The notes below the pieces were generated by a model. The model was not told where the DNA came from. It saw only the letters and a list, made by a program, of their open reading frames with translations, and made no database searches. The translations under genes were made by a program, and so were the position numbers. From Paralithodes platypus (Eukaryota > Arthropoda > Malacostraca > Decapoda > Lithodidae), in NCBI GenBank assembly GCA_032716605.1, contig CM064495.1:48964810-49028809 (forward strand): 64,000 bases of DNA. The letters run 5' to 3'. Below are positions 10,635 to 22,070 of the stretch, in pieces (positions within the stretch are counted from its first letter, which is position 1; each line of letters opens with the position of its first letter).

Positions 10635-10979
10635 TGATATGAAGTGCCAACAAGGAACCAGTATAAAGTAAATAAGTAACTAACTTCAGTGCGCTCCACG
10701 GCCCTATGATTGCGATGCTTAAATCAGCAGTCATCTTATAGTTGCTATGTAGGCTAACTATCATACATGTCAGTGGCTCAGCCAGTGAACCTAGCCTATG
10801 TCCCTGACCACCAAATCAACTTAAGGTGATTAGGCTATTGATTTATTGATGTAGCTTAGCCTAGGCTATGTCTGAAGTCACGGTCAAGTCAGTAGTCACA
10901 TGTACTGTAGAGTGTAGCCTACCTGTAATTCGGGGGTGGTCTATGGTTTGCTTACGTTTAGTGATGGATAAGAGGATAG
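10635..10979. other. No gene recognised
   Basis: Spacer between LINE-A copy 1 and the R1 repeat cluster. It is rich in TAGGCTA words, common across this genome, and has no supported coding sequence. Confidence 0.5.
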
Positions 10980-13545
10980 GAGGAGCTCTGCTCGGGATGG
11001 ATGTAGTGTCCGGACGTACGGCTGTCATGTTTAGCCTACATAGGCCATTAGGCCTAGGGCGATCGCGGTCAACTTTGCGTCTATTTTTTTGGTTATTTGC
11101 CCCCTGTTGGCAATATATGTGATGATGACAATATGTCATGGGGGGTTGAGGGGTGGCAAACCGCCCCCCCCTCAACATATTGTATCCAATGGCATTCAAA
11201 ATAGACGGGAAACATGATTGCAAAGGTCCGACGCCACTACACGTAGTGTAAACAATGGTGGCGGTATGCCCGCACTTATGCCACTTAACATTCTTGCCGG
11301 AATAGGCTCGCACCCTTATTTTTCATGTTTTTTCCTCCAGATTTTGAGCCCCCCGTCAACCCATCCTGTATCCAAAGGCAAAACAAATATATATATTTAG
11401 GCTACTCTGAAAATTACTTGCATCTGAGTGTTTTAAGATCGTTGGATAATGGGAGAAATAAAGTTTTCCGGGGATTGTAACTAATTTCAACTAGCCTACT
11501 GTATAATGATGAAAACTACCTAAACCCCAAAAGAAAAAACATGCGAAAATTAGCGGTAGTTTCGGTTATATTTTCCCCAATGTGGGATACACGATGGATT
11601 GAGGGGGGGCTTCCCCTCGCCCTCCCATGAATTATTTAAATCGTCATCTATGTTGCCAGCAGAGGGTAAATATCGGTTATAGGCTACTGTATAAAGAAGG
11701 CGTTTGTAAACAGTGATGATGTCCGAAAGAGCGTTGAGATTGATTAGAATGGGCATTTTGGGATGGATGTAGATTCCGGGCGTACGGTCGTCATGTTTAC
11801 ATAGGGCGATCACGCGATCACGCGGCCGTTGTTAACTTCGCGTCTATTTTGACGATGATTTTTTCGATTATTTGCCCCCTGCTGGCAATATATGTGATGA
11901 TGACAATATGTAATGAAGGGGGGGGGGGCAAAGCCCCCCCCTCAACATATGTTGTTGTTGTTGTTCCCCAAGCTGCCTGGCTGAACAGCCCCAAGGCCAA
12001 GGCCATAACCGAGTGCCCCCACAGAACCCTCCCTGCCGACCACAATAAAGCCTGGGTGACCGAAGCCACTCCATGGCGGGGAGCTGAGGAGGGCGACAGA
12101 AACGCCCGGGAAACCAGAGCCCCACCCATGGCCCTGTGCCCCTCAGCAATTATGAAGAGAAAGCTGAGGGGCAACATATTGTATCCAATGGCATTCAAAA
12201 TAGACAGGAACATGATTGCAAAGGTCCGACGCCTCCCCACCGCCGTCGCCGTCATGTTTACATTTGTCGATCGCCGTGGTTAAGTTCGCGCCTATTTTGA
12301 TGGCGATTTTTTTTCTCGATAATTTGCCCCCTGCTGGGCAATATATATGATGATGACAATATGTCATGGGGGGGTGAGGGGGGGCAAAGACCCCCCTCAA
12401 CATATAATTGTATCCAAAGCCAGTCAAAATAGACGGGAACATGATGGCAAAGGTCCAACGCCACTACACGTAGTGTAAACAAGGCTGGCGGTACGCACGC
12501 ACTTAACATTCTTGTCCAAATATTTGTTTAATTTTTCACCGATTTATTAGTAGCCTACAATATTTTGTCATCTTCTATAGGCTATCAATGCTAACCCAGA
12601 GGGGGTCTGGGGCCGGCAGCCCCCAGGTTAGGTTGGGGTATTGACAAAATATAGTTTTTGGGGGGCATGTTTTATTATTGCTAAATAATGGGTAAAAGTG
12701 TATTTGCAGATGGAAAAACTCCTTAAAACACATTAATCAATGAAGGAACTGATGAGAAAAAGGATTGTAATACAAAAAACATGTACGTGACCTAAGATGC
12801 ATATTGACCGGCAACTTTTTCTGTTATTTGCCCCCTGCTGGCAATACATATGATGATGGCAATAAGTCATGGGGGACTGAGGGGGGGGCTCAACCTCGAC
12901 CTATTATTGTATCCCACGGCAGTCAAAATCGACGGTAGCATGATCTCGAGCGTTCGCCGCCGCGCCGCGTAATGTAAACAAGGTGGGCGGTATGCCTGAA
13001 TACTACATCCTTGCCCAACAATTTCCTAGCTCAGCTGATGTAGGAAGCAGTGAAGGTGACAGTGGCAAAGCCACCGCTGCCCCCCTCGACCCATTATTAT
13101 TGTATCCCACGGCCAGGTGTTGGGTAAATTGTTTTATTACCGGCTGTCCCGGGCTGTGGGATACAATAATAGGTTGAGGGGGGCTTTGCGCCTTTGCCCC
13201 CCTTACCCCCCATTATTTATTGTCATCATCATATATATTACCAGCCAATAATAGCAAGTCAAATAAGACGCGAATGTAACTGCGAGCGTGCTATTAGCCT
13301 ATGTAAACAAAGCGGATGGTACGCCCGCTAACACAACTCTTACCAATTTTTCTTCTATAGCCTAGGTTATTCTATATTGTATTACAGTATTTATATTAGA
13401 CTAACAGGAAGGATGTAGTCTCCGGGTTACGGTCATCATGTGTACATAGGTCGTGCACTCGCGGTTATATTCCCGTCTATTGTGATGGTTTGTTTATCTG
13501 TTATTTGCCCCCTGCTGGCAATATATATATATATATATATTTTTT
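10980..13545. repeat. Cluster of R1 repeats (~350 bp each)
   Basis: A diagnostic order recurs: 'GTACGG..GTCATGTTTACAT', 'GCGATCGCGG', 'TATTTGCCCCCTGCTGGCAATATATG', 'GATGATGACAATATGTCATGGGGGG', a G-run/C-run hairpin, 'CTCAACATATTGTATCC', 'AAAATAGACGGGAACATGAT', 'CACTACACGTAGTGTAAACAA' and 'CACTTAACATTCTTG'. Copies start near 10980, 11750, 12240, 12790 and 13400. A reversed or rearranged copy lies at about 13075-13345. The G-run/C-run centre and partial self-complementarity suggest a foldback-like non-autonomous element. Further pieces occur at 14598-14700 and 15420-15780. Confidence 0.75.
11951..12171 (-). mobile_element. SINE-A copy, 5'-truncated
   Basis: A (TTG)n tail at 11951 is followed by the LINE-A-like 3' end (CCCCAAGCTGCCTGGC) and the SINE-A body to 12171. 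The 8-bp duplication CAACATAT (11943-11950 and 12172-12179) flanks it. It sits inside an R1 copy and removes nothing from it. Confidence 0.85.
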
Positions 13546-14595
13546 CTATGTGATTGAGGGAGGCAAAAGGCATAACTGCCTATAGCGAGTGCCTCCCCCA
13601 TAGTTGAAAGAGTGACAGGGCCAAAATCAAGGGACGTTCGAGCCAAAATGCCTGGACACACGGAGTTTGAAGCAATTTAAGTCATAGGAAGAGGGAAAGA
13701 CTGATTCTGGGAGAGAGTTCCAGAGCTTAGCTGTTGAGTAGAAGAAAGTTTGAGAGTAACGTCTCACTCTTGGGTTGGAGAGTTGCACAGAGTAGGGGTG
13801 GGATTGAGTTGCAAGACGGGTACCACGTGCCCTACGTAAAGGAGGTGGTATGCACTGGGATAGCTCTGAGGAACACTGATTATTATAGTAGCGATAGAAT
13901 AGCGAGAGAGATGCAACATTGCGGCGGAGAGAGGGAGATTGCAGAGAGTTGGTGAGTGGGCGGGAGTTAATGATACGAAAGGCCTTCCTTTCAACTTTGT
14001 CTAGGAGAGCGGTGTGAGAGGAACCTCCCCACACATGTGAACAATACTCAATACAAGGGCGCACTATGCCCCTGTACAGAGCAAGAAGCTGTGCAGGGGA
14101 ATAGAACCCCCTAAGGCGGTTGAGCACACCCAGCTTCTGGGAGGCTGCCTTAGCAAGACTGGTAATATGGTCCTTCCAAATGAGAGCAGAAGAAAAAGAG
14201 ACACCAAGAATATTGAGAGAAGATGAAGGGTTGATTTTTGTATTGTTGAAGAATAAGGGATAGTCCGCTGGGAGATCCTGACGGGTAGATAGATGGAGAA
14301 ATTGGGTTTTGGAAGCATTAAAGTTAACAAGGTTTTCTCTGCCCCAATTGGAAATAGTATTTAGATCAGAATTTAAGAGTTCTATGGCTTCATTACGTTT
14401 GTCGTTGAGGGATTGCTGGCTGGGGCGTTCTGAAAAACTAATGGAGTAGTGTAAGGTTGAGTCGTCTGCGTATGAATGGATGGGAATTAAGGTACAGTTA
14501 AGGAGATCATTTATAAAAATTAGAAAGAGAATAGGAGATAGGACAGAGCCCTGAGGAACACCAGAGTTTATAGGGTGAGGAAGTGAACAATGGCA
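13546..14595 (-). pseudogene. LINE-C reverse transcriptase, 5'-truncated
   Basis: Minus-strand LINE starting in RT motif B (GVPQGSVLSP at about 14540-14575), through YADDS (about 14470-14485) and 'LNILGVSFSS', to an intact C-terminal frame at 13627-14127 with 'RNVASLSLFYRYY' and 'TAKLWNSLPESVFP'. The 3' UTR ends 'GCCTCCCTCAATCACATAG' and a short A/AT tail at about 13540-13555. One frame change lies at about 14100-14130. It is related to LINE-B at 56131-58230 (same 'RNVASLALFYRY' block). It interrupts an R1 copy: R1 sequence up to 'GCTGGCAATATAT' on the left resumes at 'CAATATATGATGATGAC' on the right, with CAATATAT repeated. Confidence 0.85.
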
Positions 14596-14597
14596 AC

Positions 14598-14700
14598 AAA
14601 GTCAACAATATATGATGATGACAATAAGTCTTGGGGGGGGGGGGTGCCCCCCCTCAACCTATTATTGTATCCCACAGCACAGTGTCCAGGCAACTATCAC
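14598..14700. repeat. Right part of the R1 copy split by LINE-C
   Basis: Continues the R1 order from CAATATATGATGATGACAATAAGT through the G-run/C-run and CCTCAACCTATTATTGTATCC. The left part of the same copy ends near 13530. Confidence 0.65.
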
Positions 14701-14884
14701 CAGAGCCACCTTACAGGGGTAGTTTATAGAGAGGCCTTCCTAAGGGTTAAGGCCCCATTAATTATTCCTTCCTTTCATCTATACATAGCCTATGATAGCG
14801 CAGTTGATAAGTGTGTACATGCTTAGATTGATATGCAGGATTCGAAACTGCATAATAAATCGTAGGCTTGTCCACCTTTCTTTA

Positions 14885-14965
14885 ACTGTCTTCATAGTGC
14901 AATGGATAAATGCACTGAATTTTGGTGTGAGCATCCTAGGTTTGAATCCCTGGACTGCCACATGT
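14885..14965 (+). repeat. tRNA-like block
   Basis: A-box-like 'TAGTGCAATGGATAAATGC' and B-box-like 'GGTTTGAATCCC' at tRNA-like spacing. The acceptor arm does not pair convincingly, so a tRNA-derived SINE or tRNA pseudogene is more likely than a working gene. Confidence 0.4.
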
Positions 14966-15095
14966 ATTTGTTGATTTCATTAATTGAGTTTAGGAGTAAA
15001 GTCGGTTGGTGGAGGTAACATAATAATATCACAAGTTGTGAGCAATTTACGGTACTTTGACTTTTGCATTTTTAAGACATTATAATCTATACCGC

Positions 15096-15310
15096 GGGCT
15101 GTGGCATGATCGGTAGCACGTCTGACAGCTGATCAGAGAGTCGGCAGTTCAATCTCGTCCTGTGCCATTGGTAGACATCAAGAGTTTGGACACTCAGGTC
15201 TAGCGATTCATGGCAAATATCCAGTAAAGCACTTGTAAGAAAGGCACGCCCTAGCCCGGTCAATCAAGGGCGTGTACGGCGTTAAAATGTGCATCATTAT
15301 CAAATGAGTA
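15096..15310 (+). repeat. tRNA-derived SINE
   Basis: A tRNA-like head has an A-box 'GTGGCATGATCGGTAGCACG' and a B-box-like 'GGCAGTTCAATCTC'. A ~140-bp unrelated body follows and ends near 'GTGTACGGCGTTAAAATGTGCATCATTATCAA'. This is the normal SINE layout. No matching LINE 3' end was noticed in the window. Confidence 0.55.
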
Positions 15311-15419
15311 CACCAACCATGGTCCACCATTACGAAAATATATGCTAAAACTCTTGGCTGTCACACGGTCAAATTTTACCCATACTGTATATGACAATTA
15401 TCAAAGTACAGGACCTGAA

Positions 15420-15780
15420 TTGATGATAAAAGTAATCTTGTCCCAACAGCTGGCCGTCCAGGCTGTGGGTCTAGGATACAACAATAATTTGAGCTCCCTC
15501 TCAACCCGCCATCGTCTATTGTCATCATATATAGCCTATTGCCAGCAAGGGGCAAATATTAACAGCAATAAGAAAAGCAGTCAAATTAGACGGGACGATA
15601 TACCGGGTGCGTGCATTGTACTAGTAATGTAAACAAAACGACGATTACATGGTGCACCTGCTAACACAACCCTTACCAGTTAGTCTGGTAAGGATGTAGC
15701 ATTCGGGCGTTCCGCCCTCCTTGTTTACACTACTCGCAATCATGTTCCTGTCTATTTTGCCTGCCGTTGACAGCTTTCGT
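15420..15780. repeat. R1-related repeat
   Basis: Contains 'GTCATCATATATAGCCTATTGCCAGCAAGGGGCAAATATT' and 'GCGTTCCGCCCTCCTTGTTTACACTACTCGCAATCATGTTCCTGTCTATTTTG', the reverse complement of R1 words seen at 10980-13020. It has diverged and its ends are uncertain. Confidence 0.55.
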
Positions 15781-15973
15781 TTTTCAAGTACTGTATCTGG
15801 TAAGTTTGCTTGGGTAATGGCTGCAAAGCCATACATGGGTACACATTGGTAGTCAGTCCTGACTAATTGAGTGAAGGGTGTGGCACTGAAATCGTATCCT
15901 GTAGTTTGTTCTAAATATGACTGGAGGCTATATATTTTAGAAAATATCTGCACAAAGCTATGGCTGGCATCCC

Positions 15974-16876
15974 TTAACCTAAGAAGTGCGCATGGGGGGT
16001 ATGAGACACCACACTCCTGTGCTGACGTATTTAAGCTGTTCCCATCACTAACATCGTTATTTTACCATAAATAGCATTAATACTTATCCATATGCGCCTA
16101 TTATAGGTTGATTATAAAGGTACAGTAGGGTCTCACATAAAACGAGTTTATGGTCGATAAACGAGGGCGTTTTATGCGATTTCGTTTTATGTGAACACAG
16201 CATTTTGGTGGCGCAATATCGTCAATTTTCACTGTAAGCGAAAATTTTCGTACAAAGCGAACGATATTTCGTACAAAGCGAACTATATTTCGTACAAAGC
16301 GAACGACATTTCATACAAAGCGACGGTATTTCGTACAAAGCGAATTTTAGGTCGGTCGTTTTAATCGAGACTCGTTTTATGCGAACACGTTTTATGCGGG
16401 ACCCTACTGTATTAACCTGTTACAACAATAAAACAAGTGGAAACAGTGTTTGGATGGTCAAAATTGGCGATACAGGCCGGGAGTTACATAATGTATGGCT
16501 GAGGCAACCTCCCTGCCCTCCTCCCCTCCCCTTGTCTGGAGAGACACTGTAACGCAATAGTCTCTCTCTCGCTCTTTCCCACGCTTGGTAACAGTGATGG
16601 CAACGCCCTGCTACCAACTCGCTAATGTTAGCACGAAAATAGACCACAGAATAAGGGAATAACAGGGAAAATAGGTGATAACTGAAGGAGGGGAGGAAAG
16701 TGGGGAAGGAGGGGAGGTGGAGGAGTGATATTTGGCATGGCCCAGGGGCAAAACAAAAATTAAAAAATAAAAACCAAATTTTTATTTTTTTATTATTTTT
16801 TTTTCCTTACTCATAAGAGTCTTCCCGCAGTCCGCCGGGGGAACTCTTAAGAGTCTCCCAGCAGTTCCCGGGTTAA
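15974..16876. mobile_element. piggyBac-type miniature element (family M2), interrupted copy
   Basis: TTAA at 15974-15977 and 16873-16876. The left end reads CCTAAGAAGTGCGCATGGGG and the right end GCAGTTCCCGGG, matching the copies at 20603-21243 and 39421-40050. TTAA duplication is the mark of piggyBac transposition. The copy is split by a TA-flanked element at 16123-16409. It has no coding capacity. Confidence 0.85.
16123..16409. mobile_element. Tc1/mariner (pogo-like) miniature element
   Basis: 287 bp with inverted ends CAGTAGGGTCTCACATAAAA and, reversed, CAGTAGGGTCCCGCATAAAA, flanked by TA. The same site is uninterrupted in two other M2 copies (AAAGGTATTAACC at about 20745 and 39563), which fixes the ends exactly. 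The inside holds five copies of a TACAAAGCGAA word. The termini resemble pogo/Tigger elements. Non-coding. Confidence 0.9.
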
Positions 16877-17037
16877 GTATATACAGTAATATCTAAAGTA
16901 TAACTGACCTTGGACCTGTTTCACCTTGCATGTTTTCTGGCGTAGAATTGGTATTATGATAGCACATTTCCCTTTAGGGAGTATAAGATCTTTCCTCATT
17001 GAGGGGTACCCGCTCTGGTACTTTTGGGTGGCATTGT
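16877..17037. other. No gene recognised
   Basis: Spacer between two TTAA-flanked elements with no supported feature. Confidence 0.4.
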
Positions 17038-17505
17038 TTAACCCTTCTTTGGCGGCGCGCAACTTATGTCGTGTGAAATAAATTTGGACTAAGTGGCGGT
17101 TCACAACTTATGTCGTGTGCCATTGTCAGCACATCATAATATTGCAGAGAGAGAGAGCTGAGCGTAGTAAGGCTATGACCGCCGCGGTGGGCCAACTGAA
17201 GTGAAAACCACCCTTCCATCCCCCCTCACACTCGCTACACAGGGAATTATGTAGGGAAAGTACCTAATTACATGGTTTTTGCACTCGTGTTGCGCGATCG
17301 TTGCAAGAAAACCAGTGGTCGTACAAGGATGGTTGGGGTGTCATTGGAAAGCTCTGTTTCTGCCCTTTCAGGGATAGATACTTGTTTTACGCTCTGGGTC
17401 TTATTTAGGCATGAAAATGATCACGTAAACAACCCTATTTAGGGTAAAAACACCCCGCTGGGCGGTACATATAAATTACCGCCTAGGCCGCTCGTAAGGT
17501 GTTAA
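17038..17505. mobile_element. TTAA-flanked miniature element (probable)
   Basis: TTAA at 17038-17041 and 17502-17505, with weakly inverted ends (TTAACCCTTC and, reversed, TTAACACCTTACGAGCGGCC). The inside has GC-rich ends and no ORF. The TTAA flanks and C-rich start match other piggyBac-type miniature elements here, but no second copy was seen to confirm the ends. Confidence 0.5.
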
Positions 17506-17655
17506 GGTTGTGGTTCAAAGACTTAAACAGCACAGTCATGGTTTGTCGGGAGATGTGTCCTGTACCTGGATGTCACGAGTGTTGGCCCCTTTTCATTTCT
17601 TATAATATACATACATACATACATAACATTTTAAGACTGAGTGTTCCACACATAA

Positions 17656-17875
17656 GTGCAGTTTCAGTCTCTTGTCCTAATGGCGGCGTTCCAGGCAACC
17701 CTGTTAAGGGCTGCTTCACTTGTCAAGTTCTTGGATTTGAGATCGGCGCGTATAGTCCGATCCCAGGTCTTCCTCGGTCCACCCCTTGGTGCAGCTCCCT
17801 CCACAATCACAGACCTGCATTTTTTCACCCAATTTTGTTCATCCATTCTCTCTATCATTATATTTATGAGCCATA
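17656..17875 (-). pseudogene. LINE C-terminal remnant
   Basis: The minus frame includes 'DEQNWVKKCRSVIVEG', 'RGGPRKTWDRTI' and 'DLKSKNLTSEAALNRVAWNAAI'. This is the arginine-rich RPRKTW plus 'xxxDRxxW' tail seen at the end of RTE/RTE-X-like LINE proteins. Only ~65 residues remain. Confidence 0.6.
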
Positions 17876-17908
17876 TTCATTGATAGTGTTCTATTTTACT
17901 TTTCAGAT

Positions 17909-18062
17909 AATGGCATCAAATAATATGGAAAAGATACCTATTAGTGAGCTGACAGTTAAAGAAGTGGGGAAATGTCTGCCAGCACATCTGAAACGTATCC
18001 GAATTAACAAAGAGGAGGACCAGACTGAAAACACTTACTACCTGGTTAGATTCTTACTGTAA
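17909..18062 (+). CDS. Possible host exon (start-codon exon)
   Basis: A pyrimidine-rich tract and 'TTTTCAG' end at 17907 and are followed by ATAATGG. The frame starts at ATG 17910 (MASNNMEKIPISELTVKEV) and stays open for 50 codons to a stop at 18060-18062. Composition is ordinary coding-like and differs from nearby transposons. There is no recognised domain. A GTTAGA at about 18043 could be a splice donor. It may equally be chance or a relic. Confidence 0.3.
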
Positions 18063-18443
18063 TAATACATACATACAATGGTTTAGAGTATATTCCATTA
18101 CATTGTAACTGCTTGGACAGGGTTGCATTTCAGCAGTTGGACTGTAGTACATTAAAGTCTTACCATAACACTGCCTCATTTAGTCATCAGTGTGGCTGAA
18201 TGATGGCATAGTGCTAACAATACTTCAGCAAGACTCAACAAAGTCTCTCTGCAGCACTATTTGCACCACACCAGCCTTACAGTGCTACGGTGCTACAGTG
18301 CTATCGTTTGTATAAGATATTGCCAGAACAAGACTTGACTATATAGGATGACTTAATCTGAACTCACGTCGTCCCCACCTTTAACCCATGGGATCCGGGG
18401 GGCCTCATATGAATTTAGGTAAAATCAACTTCATAATTCAGTA

Positions 18444-20250
18444 CCGTAAAGTGGGGTAACTTCGTACTTCGGTCATAACTTCGGACATCGGCGATAATAA
18501 GTAATTAGACATTGTCATTATAGGCTATAATGGAAAATCTTTTTTTTTGTTTTTTTGTGGGGTCCGTTTAGAGAAATGGCAAAGGAAGAGCATGTAAAAG
18601 TCCTAGGGAACTGACATGAGTATATGTACACGAAAAAAATATTATATATGTGACGAAAATATGTAAATTTTTCGCTACCCTGCCAAACTTCTATCACCCT
18701 GAAGAAATTTGTTTGTATGAATGATGTTGTGACTAATATAATTTTGTAGTAGCATTACCAGAGACAACATCCACCAAAGGAAATTTGTTACACTTGTATA
18801 ACGCTCTAGCTAGAACAGTATAATTTAACCGATTGTGTTTAAAAAAAAAACATGGTAACTTCGGACATGGAACAAAACAATCGTTTGTTATTATTTGCCC
18901 TATGGAAATCATTCATAATACTTGTACATCATTAACATGGTGATCAAATCATCATTCTCTTGAGTCCAAAAACCCATACAAATATGATACTATGCTAACT
19001 GATTTATGTATTTCGGATAATTCTGGATATATAATACATAAATTAGGAGAGGCATATATCTTGTCCAAAAAAACATTTATCTGCCGAAAGAAACACCAAC
19101 AAATATGTTATACCTATAAAAATGCTCAAATTTATAAAAGTGTATATGCAGTGATATATTATACATACCTATATATTTTCACTAGGCCTAGTTAATTTTC
19201 GAGTTATTGATTTGACAGCATTGGTTATTTTTCCTTCTCAATATTTTCTAGGAGTGAGCTCGATGCCTAACGAGAACAGATGCAAACAGAATATATGTTA
19301 AACATCGTATATATCCCCTCCTATACTGATTATACAGGCCTAAAAGTATTGACTGTGCATTTTCCACTATAACATCGGACAAGAATAAGCAGCAATAATA
19401 AAATATTCATATTAAATAGTAGGAGCCGAAAAATGAATGAAATAAGGCCACGAACGTAGGTCCGAAGTTCTCCTCCGTTCGTCCGAAGTTATCTCCGCTT
19501 TCTTGGCAACCATTTTCCATAAGAAATCACCTACGTCCGAAGTTAGCCATAGAAGTCCGAAGTTATCAACTTTTCAAGCAAACTTCGGACATCATTTAGG
19601 ATAAGGATAGCTCTCTTATTATAGGGGTTAATTTTAGGAGGCTTCCTGGATTACGGCGCACTACCACCATACATCACTTGACCTAGTTAAATCTCTATAA
19701 TGTGTTTAACCCTCTCACCACGGAAGGGCTCTTGAACGCCCATAAAAAAGCATATAACAGGTACCCGGAAGGGCTCTTGAACGCCCAGTGGTTGAAAGCC
19801 TGTGAGCTTCGTGTGCGAGGCGTCGGTCCGACGCATGTAAACAACAGCCGGCTGGACCGACGCCCCGCATCTCCGGCCACAAGAAGGAGAGCGTCGCTTG
19901 TTCGTGTGTGCCTGTATGTTGTTGTTAAGTATCGAAAAGTAGTGTAAAGTGGCTGTTTTGGCCATAAAGTTATCTCCAATGAAATCATCATCACAACTCA
20001 ACCAGTTGACTTAGAGAGCTCTACTTAATGCCATTCTACAGGTAAATAACACAGCTACGCTTGGGGATGCGCAGGAATGCGGGAAGCAGTCAGATTAACA
20101 AATATATGGTAGCCTAGCCTAGACGTTTTTCGGCCAAAACACCCGGGTTTCGAGGAATATATATATAATACATAGCCGGGGCTGGAGGGTTAAACTCAGG
20201 AAAATTGTTAAAAAACATCGAAAAATGTCCGAAGTTACCGCATTTTACGG
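18444..20250. mobile_element. TA-flanked (Tc1/mariner-type) element, non-coding
   Basis: The ends CCGTAAAGTGGGGTAACTTCG and, reversed, CCGTAAAATGCGGTAACTTCGG are inverted and flanked by TA. The empty site 'AATTCAGTAGCTACTGATTGAG' at about 59282-59303 matches the joined flanks exactly. The inside repeats TCCGAAGTT and its inverse, is AT-rich, and has no transposase. It contains a full family-M1 miniature element at 19706-20193, a later insertion. Confidence 0.85.
19706..20193. mobile_element. TTAA-flanked miniature element, family M1
   Basis: 488 bp between TTAA at 19706-19709 and 20190-20193, with ends TTAACCCTC and, reversed, TTAACCCTCCAGCCCCGG. It contains two GGAAGGGCTCTTGAACGCCC direct repeats near the left end. 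An internal TTAA at 20095-20098 is the empty version of the site used by the large piggyBac-type insertion in the copy at 34155-50205. No real ORF. Confidence 0.85.
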
Positions 20251-20602
20251 TAGCTACTGATTGAGACCACCTAGAGCAGTCAATGTTTTTGCAAATTGTA
20301 GAACTTTTTGTTGTCTGTAGAATGCCGTAGAGATGACGTCGCTACAACGCGTGGTTGCCGAGTTCTGATGATTATAGCGGCGATTTTTAGCCGACCATTT
20401 TGCCTCATATGATGCCTCCCGGATTCCAAGGGTTAAGCTGGCCACACATGTAAGTGACTGGTGTGAGGATTATCGTTTGTGGACTAGCATCATGCTTAGC
20501 GTAATAGTCAAAACCCCCACATATGCTGACGTTTGTTGTTAATGCTTAGCGTGAGGACAGACATCAAGGCTCCATTTAATTTTTTTTTTTTTGTCCATGT
20601 GA

Positions 20603-21243
20603 TTAACCTCTGAAGTGCGCATGGGGGTAATTGGAAACGTCCCCCTGTGCTGACGTATTTGAGGTGTTTCCGTCACTAAAATATTCATTGTGCCATTAAT
20701 AGCATTAATATTTATCCATATGCGCCTATTATGGGTTGATTATAAAGGTATTAACCTGAAACAACAATAAAACGAGTGAAAACAGCGTTTGGATGGTCAA
20801 AATCGGAGATATAGCCCGCGAGTTGTATAATGTATGGGTGAGACAATCTGCTTTCCCGCCAATTTCCCCCAAGGCCACTGAGACACAGTCGATCGATACT
20901 CTCTCTCTCTCTCTTGCACTCGCTTGCTATCAGTGATGACCACACCCTCCAATCGGATTTCTAATGTTAGCACGAAAATATACCTCAGAATAAGGGAATA
21001 ACAGGGAAAATAGGTGATAACTGAAGGAGAGGAGGAAAGTGGGGAAGGAGGGGAGGTAGAGGACTGAGATTTTGCATGGCCCAGGGGCCAAAAAAAAAAA
21101 AAAAAATAAAAAAAAAAAAAAAATATAAAAAAATATTTTTTTTTCGATGTCAAAAGTTGATTTTTATTTTCTCTGACTCTTAAGAGTCTTCCCGCAGTGC
21201 GCCGGGGGAACTCTTAAGAGTCTCCCCGCAGCTCCCGGGTTAA
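20603..21243. mobile_element. piggyBac-type miniature element (family M2)
   Basis: TTAA at 20603-20606 and 21240-21243. The left end is CCTCTGAAGTGCGCATGGGG and the right end CCCCGCAGCTCCCGGG. The right ~70 bp, with paired ACTCTTAAGAGTC palindromes, is nearly identical to the right end of the transposase-bearing element at 34548-50106, which points to the enzyme that moves it. Confidence 0.9.
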
Positions 21244-21535
21244 GGGAGGCAAAAGGCAAAACTGCCTATAGCGAGTGCCCCCCCCATAGTTGAAAGAATG
21301 ACAAGGCCAAAATCAAGGGACGTTCGAGCCAAAATGCCTGGACACAGAGTTTGAAGCAATTTAAGTCATAAGAAGAGGGAAAGACTGATTCTGGGAAAGA
21401 GTTCCAGAGCTCAGCTGTTGAGTAGAAGAAAGTTTGAGAGTAACGTTTTACTCTTGGGTTGGAGAGTTGCACAGAGTAGGGGTGGGATTGTGGGATTGGG
21501 TTGCAAGACGGGTACCACGTGCCCTACGTTGAATT
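21244..21535 (-). pseudogene. LINE-C 3' fragment
   Basis: Same sequence as 13556-13835: the final ~60 codons of the LINE-C ORF ('SQTFFYSTAELWNSFPESVF') and its 3' UTR, minus strand. It abuts the M2 element at its TTAA, so M2 landed at the LINE 3' end or the reverse. Confidence 0.85.
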
Positions 21536-21645
21536 ACGTTACTTGTTTTTACTTACCGGTACTTTTTAATGTTGGCATTTTATTTTATTTTTATTTTAGT
21601 TTAGTTTTTAAATTTTTCATAATCTGCTTACATAATCTGCCTCAG

Positions 21646-21783
21646 CCCATGGGCTGGCATCCCCGTGCCAATGCCCCCACTGTCCGCAGCCCCCCTTGCA
21701 GTGCCACCCAATCGGGTGATCTCGCCAGCACCTAGAAGGAAAAGTAGTACAGGAAAAGAAACAGACTTTCTGCCATGTGGGAA
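21646..21783 (+). CDS. Possible host exon A
   Basis: 'CTTACATAATCTGCCTCAG' ends at 21645 as a passable splice acceptor. GTGTTG after 'CATGTGGGAAG' at 21783 is a passable donor. The frame between them is open, GC-richer than its surroundings and Pro/Ser/Arg-rich ('PPNRVISPAPRRKSSTGKE'). No domain is recognised. It could be part of a host gene with exon B at 22071-22141. Confidence 0.25.
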
Positions 21784-22070
21784 GGTGTTGTTTTTTTGTG
21801 GAGGCTGCAGCGAAAATTGTGTTTCCCTCAATTTCATATCAAGTTATTCTTAATTTTAAGGACTTTGGTTTCCTGGTGTAGGTGGTCTGTAGGTGTGGTA
21901 GCTGTACAGCTAGTGATTGTTATGTTATGTCCGAATGTTGTATGGGCAAGCGACTTGAGGGCGTTTATTCTTGGTGTCAGTTTGTTTTTGATACTGTACT
22001 TGCAATATGTTGTTTAAATTACATTGATGTATTATATGTTACACTACAGTAATATATCTTATGTTACAGG

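Larger units (their letters stand above)
18381..20436. mobile_element. TTAA-flanked miniature element (family M5), interrupted
   Basis: TTAA at 18381-18384 and 20433-20436. Both ends carry 'GATCCGGGGGGCCTCATATGA' or its inverse 'TCATATGATGCCTCCCGGATTCC'. A second, uninterrupted copy lies at 59202-59497. With the inner element removed this copy is ~250 bp. It is non-coding and is split by the 18444-20250 element. Confidence 0.8.
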
